From positions 1 to 64,000 of the forward strand of contig CALUFO010000010.1 of assembly GCA_944320015.1 (NCBI GenBank): a stretch of DNA of 64,000 bases. Direction: 5' to 3'. This document shows, one piece after another, positions 46,278-54,559 of the stretch. Below the pieces are notes generated by a model. It ran no database searches, was not told the DNA's origin, and saw only the letters and a list, made by a program, of their open reading frames with translations. Both the position numbers and the translations under genes were made by a program. Position 1 is the first letter of the stretch, and each line of letters starts with the position of its first letter. The stretch comes from an uncultured Barnesiella sp. (GTDB lineage: Bacteria; Bacteroidota; Bacteroidia; Bacteroidales; Barnesiellaceae).

Positions 46278-47396
46278 TTATACCGTGATCAATTCGTAAT
46301 CCATAGAACCGAGGCCTATTTTCTGGGCATGTTCGAGCCCAGCTTGCCAGTTGGTATCGGGGTGCATCAAATGGAATTTATCGGCACCTTCGAGATGCTC
46401 GTGCGGGTGTTTCTCGGTGAGGCAACTTCCGCCGATAGCTGGAGCGGCGATAACCATATCGGCGCAGGCTTTGTCCAAGGCTACGGGATCGAACGAAGCC
46501 AATATACCCAAATCGGGAATGATGGCGGCGTCGTTGTGATTCCAGCAATCGCATTCGGGCGACACGTTCATGATGAAACTGATGTGGAAATGGGGTTTGT
46601 CTTTGAGTATAGCCTGAGTATATTCGGCTATTTTGTAGTTGAGACGCTCCGACGTGTCGGGTTCTCCCATGACGGCGGCATCGTGTTGGCACAGAGCCAC
46701 GCATTGTCCGCAGCCCACGCATTTGCTGTAATCGATTACGGCCTTGTGGTCTTGGTTCAGGTGTATGGCATCGTGGGCACAATGTTTCACGCACACGTTA
46801 CAGCCCTTGCAATGGTCTGTTTCTATTTTGGGTTGTGAGTTACAGTGCAGTTCCAGTTTCCCGCCTACGCTGGCGCCACCCATGCCCAAATTTTTCAGCG
46901 CTCCGCCAAAACCGGCCTGTTCGTGTCCTTTGAAGTGGGTCATTGAGATGACGATGTCGGCGTCGGCCAAAGCCGAACCGATTTTGGGCGCCTTGCAATA
47001 CTCTCCGTCGAGGGGAATTTCACGATATTCGGTGCCCTTCAATCCGTCGGCAATAATCACTTGGCACTGAGCCGAGATGGGGTTAAACCCGTTCTCCATC
47101 GCACTTTGCAGGTGGTCGACCGCATTGGACCTCCGTCCCGAATAGAGTGTGTTGCAATCGGTAAGGAACGGTTTGGCGCCCCACGACCGCAGCAAGTTGG
47201 CCAGTCGGGCGGCATAGTTCGGGCGGATATAGGCCAAGTTCCCCGGTTCGCCAAAGTGTATTTTTATCGCCACGAATTGATCTTTAAAGTCGATGCTTTC
47301 GATTCCCGCACGTTTGATGAGTCGCTCCATTTTGTCGAGCAGGTTGCTCGATGGCGTGGTGTGCAGGTTGGTGAAGAAAACTTTTGATTTATCCAT
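46278..47396 (-). CDS. DUF362 protein with two 4Fe-4S clusters
   Basis: A 372-residue protein. The N-terminal DUF362 part (VAIKIHFGEPGNLAYIRP, MTHFKGHEQAGFGGALKNLGMG) is followed by a ferredoxin insert with two complete 4Fe-4S motifs: C196/199/202/206 (CKGCNVCVKHC) and C226/229/232/236 (CVGCGQCVALC). Such proteins are thought to transfer electrons, but the reaction is not known. A CAAAAATA (-7 on the minus strand: TATTTTTG) at 47482-47489 may drive it. Confidence 0.9.
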   Translation of the reverse strand: MDKSKVFFTNLHTTPSSNLLDKMERLIKRAGIESIDFKDQFVAIKIHFGEPGNLAYIRPNYAARLANLLRSWGAKPFLTDCNTLYSGRRSNAVDHLQSAMENGFNPISAQCQVIIADGLKGTEYREIPLDGEYCKAPKIGSALADADIVISMTHFKGHEQAGFGGALKNLGMGGASVGGKLELHCNSQPKIETDHCKGCNVCVKHCAHDAIHLNQDHKAVIDYSKCVGCGQCVALCQHDAAVMGEPDTSERLNYKIAEYTQAILKDKPHFHISFIMNVSPECDCWNHNDAAIIPDLGILASFDPVALDKACADMVIAAPAIGGSCLTEKHPHEHLEGADKFHLMHPDTNWQAGLEHAQKIGLGSMDYELITV

Positions 47397-47574
47397 AGAA
47401 GTTTGTTTTAAGTTTCGCTGTGATGTGATATAAACGGAAAGTGGACGATATAACGTGCTCGTTACACTTTTGTAGTTGAAACAAAAATAATAAAAAATAT
47501 TGGTCTTTAATTATCTTTTTATCTTGTTTTTGTTGAATAAAATTTATTCTAATATAAATAAAATTGAAATTTTG

Positions 47575-47606
47575 TTTGTCATTTTTCAAATCTTACGCTA
47601 TATTTG
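47575..47606 (+). promoter_or_regulatory. Bacteroidota-type promoter for the hydrolase operon
   Basis: TTTG (47575-47578), a 20-nt spacer, then TATATTTG (47599-47606). The best match in the window. Leader about 16 nt. Confidence 0.8.
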
Positions 47607-47628
47607 TGCTGAATAAACAAACTGAGAT

Positions 47629-48582
47629 ATGAAACGATTGATACGGAAAAGTCTGTTGTTCGTTGGGTTGCTGCCAATAGTGGGGTGGGCGGCAACCGAG
47701 CAGGCTGTGTCGCTGGAAACCTCCACGGGAACGATAAACGGGAAATTGTTGATGCCCGACGCCGAGTGTCCGCCGGTCGTCTTGTTGATTGCCGGGTCGG
47801 GCCCTACCGATATGGACGGGAATACGCAATCGGGAGCCGTTTCGATTAAGAACAATTCGTTGAAATTTTTGGCCGAAGGATTGGCGCGACGGGGTATCGC
47901 CTCGTTGCGGTATGACAAGCGAGGCATTGCGTCGAGCGCGGCGGCCGGAAAAGACGAAAGTAGCTTGCGTTTCGACGATTATGTGACCGATGCCGAGGGC
48001 TGGATTGCATGGTTGAGCGGGGAGAAATGTTTCTCGGACATATATGTGCTGGGACATAGCGAAGGCTCGTTGATAGGCATGTTGGCTTGTACAGATAATC
48101 GGTCGGTGAAAGGATTTGTTTCGCTGGCCGGAGCGGGTCGTCCGGCCTATGCCATTATCGAGGAGCAACTGTCCGGTCAGCCGTCCGAGATAAGAGCCTT
48201 GGCGAAGTCGATTAATGATTCGTTGCGGAAAGGGACTACGGTTTCCAATGTCCCCATGATGTTGATGGCGTTGTATCGCCCGTCGGTGCAACCCTATCTC
48301 ATCTCGTGGTTCAAGCACGATCCCGGTGCGATTATCTCTAATTTGCGATTGCCGGTGCTTATTGTGCAAGGAGACCGTGATATACAGGTATCGGTGCACG
48401 ATGCTGAGTTGTTGAAGTCGTCGCAGCCTCAGGCAAGATTGCAAATTATAAAGGATATGAACCATGTATTGAAGACTTGCGAGTCGACCGATGCCGCTGC
48501 GCAACAGGCGACATATACCCGACCCGATTTGCCCGTCTCGGAACAATTGATAACAGTAATCGAAAAGTTTATAAAGCAATGA
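47629..48582 (+). CDS. Exported alpha/beta hydrolase, 317 aa
   Basis: A serine hydrolase with a signal peptide (MKRLIRKSLLFVGLLPIVGWAA). Nucleophile Ser144 in LGHSEGS; oxyanion part IAGSGPTDMDGN; acid candidate in VQGDRDIQV; His in DMNHVLK. It resembles secreted esterase/acylhydrolase-type members of the family. Its stop overlaps the next start as ATGA (48579-48582), so the two genes are translationally coupled. The substrate is unknown. Confidence 0.88.
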   Translation: MKRLIRKSLLFVGLLPIVGWAATEQAVSLETSTGTINGKLLMPDAECPPVVLLIAGSGPTDMDGNTQSGAVSIKNNSLKFLAEGLARRGIASLRYDKRGIASSAAAGKDESSLRFDDYVTDAEGWIAWLSGEKCFSDIYVLGHSEGSLIGMLACTDNRSVKGFVSLAGAGRPAYAIIEEQLSGQPSEIRALAKSINDSLRKGTTVSNVPMMLMALYRPSVQPYLISWFKHDPGAIISNLRLPVLIVQGDRDIQVSVHDAELLKSSQPQARLQIIKDMNHVLKTCESTDAAAQQATYTRPDLPVSEQLITVIEKFIKQ

Positions 48583-48866
48583 CAACTGGCGAAATGAAAA
48601 AAAAGCTGCCGCTACGATGTCCGGCTTGCGACGCTCCGCTCAAAGTGTCGAAAATGGTATGTAACCGGTGCGGCACCGAAGTCTCGGGAAAGTTTGACCT
48701 GCCTGTCCTGACCCATCTTACCGAAGATGAGCAACACTTTATGCTCGAATTTGTCAAGGCGAGCGGGAGCCTCAAAGATATGGCCAAGCAATTGGGTGTG
48801 AGCTATCCTACGGTGCGGAATTATTTGGACGACTTGATTGACAAATTGAACAATATGGAGGAATGA
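48579..48866 (+). CDS. DUF2089 zinc-ribbon and helix-turn-helix protein
   Basis: A 95-residue cytosolic protein. Zinc ribbon CPACDAPLKVSKMVCNRCG (two CxxC pairs), then a DUF2089 helical domain with an HTH-like GSLKDMAKQLGVSYPTVRNYLDDLI. Likely a DNA-binding regulator. It begins at the ATGA overlap with the hydrolase; an ATG at 48594 is an alternative. Ends overlapping the next gene by 4 nt. Confidence 0.85.
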   Translation: MTTGEMKKKLPLRCPACDAPLKVSKMVCNRCGTEVSGKFDLPVLTHLTEDEQHFMLEFVKASGSLKDMAKQLGVSYPTVRNYLDDLIDKLNNMEE

Positions 48867-49453
48867 TGAAAAAGGTCTTGGAATTCATGAAGAATCCCTT
48901 CTATCGGGTAGCGGGATATACAGCGCTCGTATGGGGTGTAGCCGGGATAATAGTCTCGACTGCGATAGCCTGTGGTGGCGGTATTCATTTTCACGGATTG
49001 CTGCACTATGGTGGTGCGTCCAACGAAGCGTGGTGGTGTTTTGTCGTAGAGCATTTGGTCGTTTGGCTGGTTCCTTCGGTGCTGATTTATCTTTCGAGCC
49101 TTTTTGCCGGTCGTTCGCATGTGAGGCCTGTCGATGTATTGGGCACCGTGGCTTTTGCCCAACTGCCGTTTGTTTTGCTCTCGCTGTTCATGGTTTTGCC
49201 GCCGATGCGCGAGATTGCGACGATACAATCGTTGCAGGCTGTCGACCAACTTCTCTCCGATACGGGTTGGCTGCTTGCGCTTGTATGGATAGGGGCAGTA
49301 AGTGTACTTATCGTTATCGGGATGTTGTACTGGATGTTTCGAGCTATCTCGGTGGCTTGTAATTTGAAAGGCCGCAATTTGTGGCTTGTGTTTATTATCG
49401 GTGTTTTTGGAGGCGATTTGCTTTGTCGCTATCTCATAGGACTGTGTTATTAG
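48863..49453 (+). CDS. Yip1-like multi-pass membrane protein
   Basis: A 196-residue protein with about five membrane helices (ALVWGVAGIIVSTAIA, WLVPSVLIYLSSLF, TVAFAQLPFVLLSLFMVLP, WLLALVWIGAVSVLIVIGML, LVFIIGVFGGDLLCRYLIG). The pattern of starting MKNPFYR and FAQLPF is like Yip1-domain proteins. Start overlaps the DUF2089 stop (ATGA), giving a three-gene coupled set hydrolase-DUF2089-membrane protein. Confidence 0.75.
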   Translation: MMKKVLEFMKNPFYRVAGYTALVWGVAGIIVSTAIACGGGIHFHGLLHYGGASNEAWWCFVVEHLVVWLVPSVLIYLSSLFAGRSHVRPVDVLGTVAFAQLPFVLLSLFMVLPPMREIATIQSLQAVDQLLSDTGWLLALVWIGAVSVLIVIGMLYWMFRAISVACNLKGRNLWLVFIIGVFGGDLLCRYLIGLCY

Positions 49454-49473
49454 AAACATTCGAACAATAACGG

Positions 49474-49515
49474 AGCGAAGCGGTTACCGGGAATTTCTCC
49501 GATCAACCGCTTCGC
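49474..49515. terminator. Inverted repeat between convergent operons
   Basis: AGCGAAGCGGTT pairs perfectly with AACCGCTTCGCT around an 18-nt loop. There is no adjacent T run, so it may protect 3' ends more than terminate transcription. Confidence 0.5.
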
Positions 49516-49545
49516 TGCATAATGGAGGTGCTACATCTCTTTTTT

Positions 49546-50016
49546 TTATATATTGTCTGTTAGATTTTTCAGTTTGCTTATAGAGATATTTCCGGACAAT
49601 TGTATGAGTACGAATTCTCCATCGATTTCATCGACCACCATGATTAACTCCTTGATTTTTCCATCGCTCTGTGGAAGTGAATAAAAAACGACTGTTTCAT
49701 CATCGTCTTTCACTCTCATCAATTCTTCGTAAGGCGATTTCTGGAATACAGCAACGGCTTCCCGCCGGATACGCTCGATGAGTTTGGCGTCGTCTTCGCA
49801 AGTGAGAATTTGAATGCGGTCGAGCTCGTCGATAACACTTTCCAAATCGAGCGCATCCAATTCCAATTGCCCGTCCATCATGCTCAACAGGCTCTTGGAC
49901 ACATTGACATAGGTGACATTCTTTTCGTTGGCAAATTTCTCGAAGATCATGTTTTTGGCCTGCGTCGGGAGTAATCCGATAGTGGCACACAGTAGGGTAT
50001 AAATAAGGCGTTTCAT
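49546..50016 (-). CDS. DUF4252 protein (second copy)
   Basis: A 156-residue exported protein (signal peptide ending TQA) of the Bacteroidota DUF4252 type (KFANEKNVTYVNVSKSLLSMM, a conserved opening). Alpha/beta fold, function unknown. Starts 2 nt after the anti-sigma stop in a four-gene sigma-factor operon; a likely regulated or regulating partner. Confidence 0.8.
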   Translation of the reverse strand: MKRLIYTLLCATIGLLPTQAKNMIFEKFANEKNVTYVNVSKSLLSMMDGQLELDALDLESVIDELDRIQILTCEDDAKLIERIRREAVAVFQKSPYEELMRVKDDDETVVFYSLPQSDGKIKELIMVVDEIDGEFVLIQLSGNISISKLKNLTDNI

Positions 50017-50018
50017 AA

Positions 50019-50522
50019 TTATTTATATTTGAAGTGTTTGTTAATAACTTGCTTGGTTTTGGCGATTTCTTGTTGTGCTTCTTGCCACTGTTGAGTCCCT
50101 TTGTTCAGCTTTTGCGAAACGAGAATCAAGGCGTGTTGAGCCTCGGTACAAGCATACAGTTCTTGCTCGCTGAACTTGGGCATAGCCGATTGTCGGGCAA
50201 TGTAAACTCCGGCAGCCGAGGCCAATATCAAAGCTGCCGCAATCCCGCTTATCCAACGCCATGCCGGGGAAAGAACCCGCCGACGATGCCTCTGTTTGTG
50301 CATGGGCAGACGGTCTATAAACGACGACATTCGGTCTTCCAGCCCTTCGGGGAGCCGGTTTGTGCCGTCGGGCAGGAGAGCAAGGATTATTCGTTTTTCA
50401 CCGTGGAACTCTTGGGGAACCTCGTGGGTGACCAGATACACCCTTAATTCCTGCTCTTCGCTATCGGATAAGCCTCCTTCGAAGAAAGCGTCTATTTGCT
50501 TGCGTAATTCTTGATCGGTCAT
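50019..50522 (-). CDS. Anti-sigma factor-like membrane protein
   Basis: A 167-residue protein with a cytosolic N-terminus (LRKQIDAFFEGGLSDSEEQELRVYL, the helical type seen in anti-sigma factors), a single membrane helix (about 87-108) and a 60-residue extracytoplasmic tail. The gene overlaps the sigma factor gene by 4 nt, the usual sigma/anti-sigma arrangement. No zinc-binding HxxxCxxC motif, so it is not a ZAS-type. Role inferred from place and topology. Confidence 0.7.
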   Translation of the reverse strand: MTDQELRKQIDAFFEGGLSDSEEQELRVYLVTHEVPQEFHGEKRIILALLPDGTNRLPEGLEDRMSSFIDRLPMHKQRHRRRVLSPAWRWISGIAAALILASAAGVYIARQSAMPKFSEQELYACTEAQHALILVSQKLNKGTQQWQEAQQEIAKTKQVINKHFKYK

Positions 50523-51016
50523 GGCTTTTGAATAAATTGTTCTTTAATTGTTTTTCTCGCCCGGGAAAGGAGTACCCTGATGTGTACGTTACTCAATCCC
50601 GTTTCCCGTTCTATCTCTTCGGTGCTTCGTTCCTCGAAATGTTTCAACATCAATACTTGGCGTTGCTGTTCGGGAAGCCGTTCGATGAGATGCAGCAGAA
50701 TTCCCATGTCTTCTTTGAACTCCAACGCCTCGTCGGGTTGCGGTGCCGTTTCGGCCTTTTGTATCGATTCCCATTCGTCGTCGTGCCGAATTGTCGTTTG
50801 TTTCAGCCGGTCGAGGCATAGATGCTTTACAATGGTGAGCGCATAGGCCTCGTCGTTGGTTATGGTATCGAGCGTCTCCTGCATTTCCCATAATTTCAGG
50901 TAGGCGTTTTGTACCATATCTTCGGCATCATATTCATTGCCCAAATACCGGAAGGCGATGCGATACATTCGTTTATGACATGGCAAGAATCGTGTTTTAA
51001 ATTCTTGGTGAGTCAT
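50519..51016 (-). CDS. ECF-type RNA polymerase sigma factor
   Basis: A 165-residue sigma-70 family protein with only regions 2 and 4. Region 2: MYRIAFRYLGNEYDAEDMVQNAYLKLWE. Region 4: LPEQQRQVLMLKHFEERSTEEIERETGLSNVHIRVLLSRARKTIKEQF, the DNA-binding HTH. Second gene of DUF4252-sigma-anti-sigma-DUF4252, 6 nt after the first. Confidence 0.93.
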   Translation of the reverse strand: MTHQEFKTRFLPCHKRMYRIAFRYLGNEYDAEDMVQNAYLKLWEMQETLDTITNDEAYALTIVKHLCLDRLKQTTIRHDDEWESIQKAETAPQPDEALEFKEDMGILLHLIERLPEQQRQVLMLKHFEERSTEEIERETGLSNVHIRVLLSRARKTIKEQFIQKP

Positions 51017-51022
51017 TTGGGG

Positions 51023-51478
51023 TTATTCTTTATCTTTGATCAATTCGCCCACTTGCTTGGGGTCTATGTTGCCTTTGATACGAATCAAACTGATTTCGTC
51101 CTTGTCGAGGGAGACGATGACTACTTCCTTGATTCTTTCTTTCTCGATTTTCATGAATATCCGGGCGAGTTCGTTCTCTTCGTTGGAACTGATAGCTGTT
51201 TCGTATCCGTCGCCATTGCACCGGGAAATCATTTTCTCCAATCGGGTGTAATCTTTCTCCGTGATGACTTCCGCGTCGATAATATCCATCGAATTTATTC
51301 CTTTCATTTCCGGAACGAAGGGCTTGATCAGGCTGGTGACAAAGGGGTTGAGGGTTATTTTCTCGGCATCGGGCAATTGGGCTGCGGCTTTGAATAAATC
51401 GTTGACACAGTTCCCGGCAAAAAGAGCCGACGAGCACCCCAGCAGGGCGATAGCAATAATCAGGCGTTTTGTTTTCAT
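51023..51478 (-). CDS. DUF4252-like protein (first copy)
   Basis: A 151-residue exported protein; the signal peptide (LLGCSSALFAG) contains a possible lipobox LLGC, so it may be a lipoprotein or cleaved after LFA. The C-terminal IKEVVIVSLDKDEISLIRIKGNI resembles the DUF4252 end found also in the last gene of the operon. First gene of the operon; probably a secreted target or sensor of the sigma pathway. Confidence 0.7.
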   Translation of the reverse strand: MKTKRLIIAIALLGCSSALFAGNCVNDLFKAAAQLPDAEKITLNPFVTSLIKPFVPEMKGINSMDIIDAEVITEKDYTRLEKMISRCNGDGYETAISSNEENELARIFMKIEKERIKEVVIVSLDKDEISLIRIKGNIDPKQVGELIKDKE

Positions 51479-51582
51479 TTGTCAAATTTTTCGAGTTGTC
51501 TTTTTCATATTTTCAAGCCTTGCGTTTTTTGCAGCTTTCATAAGAGAGACGAATAAAAGAGCGATATGTTACAGAAAAAATG

Positions 51583-51628
51583 AAAAATCGGGTGAGAAAA
51601 TTAATGACTATTCTCTCACCCGATTTTT
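51583..51628 (-). terminator. Intrinsic terminator of the 2-oxoacid oxidoreductase operon
   Basis: AAAAATCGGGTGAGA pairs perfectly with TCTCACCCGATTTTT (15 bp), 21 nt past the stop codon. Confidence 0.92.
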
Positions 51629-51649
51629 AATCTTGTATAAATTAAGGGT

Positions 51650-52192
51650 TTATGCTTTTTTGATAATCTCCATACCTTTCAAGATAGCCTGTTCGTTCAT
51701 GGGAATGAGATGGTGGTGACGCTCGGGCAACGATTTTTTCAAACCCTTCAACACATTCTCCAAACTCACCATAGGTTTCAATTTGAGCAGACCGCCCAAT
51801 ACAATCATGTTCAAGGCTTTGGTGTTGTTCATTTCAATAGCGGCCTCCATGGCGTTGATGCGGTACACGTCGATGTCGGTGCGCGTGGGAGGGTGGTGAA
51901 TCCCATATCCGTCGTAAATGAGGATACCGCCCGGTTTCACTTTGCTCTCGAATTTTTCGAGCGAAGGCTGGTTCAAAATGACGGCTATGTCGTATGCGTT
52001 CAATACCGGTGAACTGATACGCTCGTCGCTCAATATGACGGTCACGTTGGCTGTACCACCGCGTTGCTCGGGTCCGTAAGAGGGCATCCATGTGACTTCT
52101 TTGTCTTCCATTAGTCCCGAGTAGGCGAGAATCTTCCCCATAGAGAGAACGCCTTGACCGCCGAATCCTGCTATGATAATTTCTTCTTTCAT
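51650..52192 (-). CDS. korC: 2-oxoacid:ferredoxin oxidoreductase gamma subunit
   Basis: A 180-residue subunit with GFGGQGVLSMGKIL at the start, the family hallmark. Also conserved WMPSYGPEQRGGTANVTVILSD. With KorA, KorB and the small ferredoxin it oxidises a 2-oxoacid (2-oxoglutarate or a branched-chain 2-oxoacid) with CoA, giving an acyl-CoA, CO2 and reduced ferredoxin. Starts 18 nt after korB. The symbol is tentative; vorC is equally possible. Confidence 0.9.
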   Translation of the reverse strand: MKEEIIIAGFGGQGVLSMGKILAYSGLMEDKEVTWMPSYGPEQRGGTANVTVILSDERISSPVLNAYDIAVILNQPSLEKFESKVKPGGILIYDGYGIHHPPTRTDIDVYRINAMEAAIEMNNTKALNMIVLGGLLKLKPMVSLENVLKGLKKSLPERHHHLIPMNEQAILKGMEIIKKA

Positions 52193-52210
52193 GAGTCCGT
52201 TGCTTTTTGG

Positions 52211-52972
52211 TTATACGTTTTTGAGGTCACCCATCGGGTATTTGGCAAACATGTTCTCCTCCATCCATTTGTTGGCTTTTACGGGAGACATTTTCCAGCC
52301 CGAGTTGCAAGTCGACACGATTTCTACCAGCGAGGTGCCTTTACCGGCCATGGCGTTTTCAAAGGCCAGCCGTATGGCTTTTTTGGCTTTGCGGATAGAG
52401 GCGGGAGTGTGTACGCTCTGCCGGGTGACATAGCAAGTGCCGTCGACCCGTTCTACCAGTTCGGCGATGCGAAGCGGATAACCGTTCAAGGCTACGTTGC
52501 GTCCGTATGGGCAGGTCGACGTCTTCATGCCTTCGAGCGTGGTAGGAGCCATTTGGCCGCCGGTCATACCGTATATACCGTTGTTGATAAATATGATGGC
52601 GATGTTTTCACCCCGGTTGCAGGCGTGAATGGTTTCGGCCGTACCGATAGCGGCCAAATCGCCGTCGCCTTGATAGGTAAATACCATTTTCTTGGGGTTG
52701 AGCCGCTTGACGGCCGAGGCAATGGCGGGAGCCCGTCCGTGAGCTGCCTCGATCCAGTCTATATCGAGGTAATTGTAGGCAAATACGGCGCAACCTACCG
52801 GTGCGATGCCTATCGTCTCTTCTTCGATGCCCATTTCGTCGATGACTTCGGCAATGAGTTTATGTACTACACCGTGGCTACACCCGGGACAGTAGTGCAT
52901 GGGATTGTCGTTCATCAACCGCGGTTTTGTATAAACCATGTTCTCGGGCTTTATAATTTCGTTAATATCCAT
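52211..52972 (-). CDS. korB: 2-oxoacid:ferredoxin oxidoreductase beta subunit (thiamine diphosphate binding)
   Basis: A 253-residue subunit. The TPP/Mg2+ site GDGDLAAIGTAETIHACNRGENIAIIFINNGIYGMTGGQ is typical, including GDG and NN. N-terminal CPGCSHG carries a CxxC pair near the cluster region. Substrate class cannot be separated from sequence alone; KorB and VorB-type enzymes are alike here. Confidence 0.92.
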   Translation of the reverse strand: MDINEIIKPENMVYTKPRLMNDNPMHYCPGCSHGVVHKLIAEVIDEMGIEEETIGIAPVGCAVFAYNYLDIDWIEAAHGRAPAIASAVKRLNPKKMVFTYQGDGDLAAIGTAETIHACNRGENIAIIFINNGIYGMTGGQMAPTTLEGMKTSTCPYGRNVALNGYPLRIAELVERVDGTCYVTRQSVHTPASIRKAKKAIRLAFENAMAGKGTSLVEIVSTCNSGWKMSPVKANKWMEENMFAKYPMGDLKNV

Positions 52973-53006
52973 GTGCGTGAAATTTATGAACCGAAGGTTC
53001 GGATAT

Positions 53007-54086
53007 TTACATTAGTTTTTCTTTCAGTGCATTGAGAACTTCGTCGGGAGTAGGAACAATACCGCCCAATCGCCCGAAATGTTCGACTTTCACCTTGCCG
53101 TTGACAGCCAGACGCACGTCTTCGACCATTTGGCCGGCATTCAACTCGGCCGAGAGGATCCCTTTCACATGGACGGCGTGCTTGGCAATCGCCTCCGAGG
53201 GGAAAGGCCATAAGGTGATAGGTCTCAATAATCCTACTTTTATGCCTTCCTCGGCTGCCAATTCGATTGTCTTTTGGCAGATTCTCGACATGGAGCCGAA
53301 TGCGACAATCAGGTAATCGGCATTCTCGCAGTTGATTTCCTCGAAACGGATTTCGTTCTCGCTGATGCGTTTATAGGTAGCTTGGAAACGAATGTTGTTT
53401 TGCTCCATGATAGCCGGGTCGAGCTCGAGCGAGGTGATTACGTTTCTTTTCCTGTCTTTGGGTTTACCCAATGTCGCCCACGGGTTTTGAGCCCTTATTT
53501 CCTCTTCGGTGCGACGTTTACGGAAAGGCGGGAGAACTACTTTTTCCATCATTTGCCCAATGACTCCGTCGGCCAGAATGATAGCCGGATTGCGATATTT
53601 AAAGGCGAGGTCGAAACCCAATGCGACAAAATCGGCCATCTCTTGAACCGAAGCGGGCGCCAGCGTAATGAGGTGATAGTCTCCGTGACCCCCGCCCTTC
53701 GTTGCTTGGAAATAGTCGGCTTGGCTCGGCTGTATGGTTCCGAGACCCGGGCCGCCACGCATCACATTCACGATTAAGCAGGGGAGTTCTGAACCTGCCA
53801 GATAGGAGATACCTTCCTGTTTGAGGCTGACACCGGGACTGGACGACGAGGTCATTACCGCTTTCCCGCAGCAAGCGCCTCCATATACCATATTGATGGC
53901 GGCCACTTCACTTTCAGCTTGTAATACGACCATACCGGTTGTTTCCCACGGCATCTCCTCCATGAGTGTTTCCATTACTTCCGATTGGGGGGTAATGGGG
54001 TAGCCGAAATAACCGTCGGCTCCATAGCGTATAGCGGCGTGCGCTATCGCTTCGTTACCCTTCATCAGTTTTATCTCTTCTTTCAT
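53007..54086 (-). CDS. korA: 2-oxoacid:ferredoxin oxidoreductase alpha subunit (VorB/KorA)
   Basis: A 359-residue subunit carrying the pyrimidine-binding half of the thiamine site (YGADGYFGYPITPQSEVMETL). Fits the family annotated as 3-methyl-2-oxobutanoate dehydrogenase VorB or 2-oxoglutarate synthase KorA. The transketolase C-terminal-like part follows (YLIVAFGSMSRICQKTIELA). Spacing: 34 nt from korB and 28 nt from the ferredoxin gene. Confidence 0.92.
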   Translation of the reverse strand: MKEEIKLMKGNEAIAHAAIRYGADGYFGYPITPQSEVMETLMEEMPWETTGMVVLQAESEVAAINMVYGGACCGKAVMTSSSSPGVSLKQEGISYLAGSELPCLIVNVMRGGPGLGTIQPSQADYFQATKGGGHGDYHLITLAPASVQEMADFVALGFDLAFKYRNPAIILADGVIGQMMEKVVLPPFRKRRTEEEIRAQNPWATLGKPKDRKRNVITSLELDPAIMEQNNIRFQATYKRISENEIRFEEINCENADYLIVAFGSMSRICQKTIELAAEEGIKVGLLRPITLWPFPSEAIAKHAVHVKGILSAELNAGQMVEDVRLAVNGKVKVEHFGRLGGIVPTPDEVLNALKEKLM

Positions 54087-54114
54087 AATTAACAGATCTA
54101 TTGAGTTAAGCCGG

Positions 54115-54342
54115 TTACAATTTTACTTTATATACGGTGATACACCCGTCGGGACAAACGAGCCCGCAACTTGCACACCCGATACAGGCATCGGGATTTT
54201 GCATAAAAGCATAGTGATAGCCTTTGTCGTTGACTTCGGTCGGTTGTAGTGCCAAAACTTGGCAGGGACAGGCGGCTACGCATAAGTCGCAGCCTTTGCA
54301 ACGCTCTTTGTTAACGACGACAGCACCTTTAATATTAGCCAT
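54115..54342 (-). CDS. korD: 2-oxoacid oxidoreductase ferredoxin subunit (2x 4Fe-4S)
   Basis: A 75-residue ferredoxin with CKGCDLCVAACP and CIGCASCGLVCP motifs. As first gene of the operon, it is probably the electron-accepting delta subunit. Small size and position match KorD/VorD. Confidence 0.92.
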   Translation of the reverse strand: MANIKGAVVVNKERCKGCDLCVAACPCQVLALQPTEVNDKGYHYAFMQNPDACIGCASCGLVCPDGCITVYKVKL

Positions 54343-54363
54343 AAGATTTTGTTTTTAGTTCCA

Positions 54364-54380
54364 CAAATATAGCAAATATA
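54364..54380 (-). promoter_or_regulatory. Two overlapping -7 boxes upstream of the kor operon
   Basis: Minus-strand TATATTTG occurs twice (54364-54371 and 54373-54380). The downstream -33 candidates lie in an adjacent inverted repeat. Leader about 15-30 nt. Confidence 0.5.
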
Positions 54381-54392
54381 TTTTTAAATTGA

Positions 54393-54434
54393 TAGCAAAA
54401 CAGGCCGTTTTTTTGCATGACGCCTGTTTTGCTA
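54393..54434 (-). terminator. Inverted repeat between rnfA and korD: rnf terminator or operator
   Basis: TAGCAAAACAGGC pairs perfectly with GCCTGTTTTGCTA (13 bp) around a 16-nt loop. It lies 126 nt past the rnfA stop and within the kor promoter's -33 region. The minus-strand T run is weak, so an operator role for kor is also possible. Confidence 0.55.
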
Positions 54435-54559
54435 AGCACTTGAATTTTAATGTAATAGTTTAGCTGGAAATTGCGCATAAAAGAAATAAAATATCGCATT
54501 TTCAAGCTATTATGTTTTACAACATAATTAAAAACACTCGATTGCTTACAGTTTGAAAG

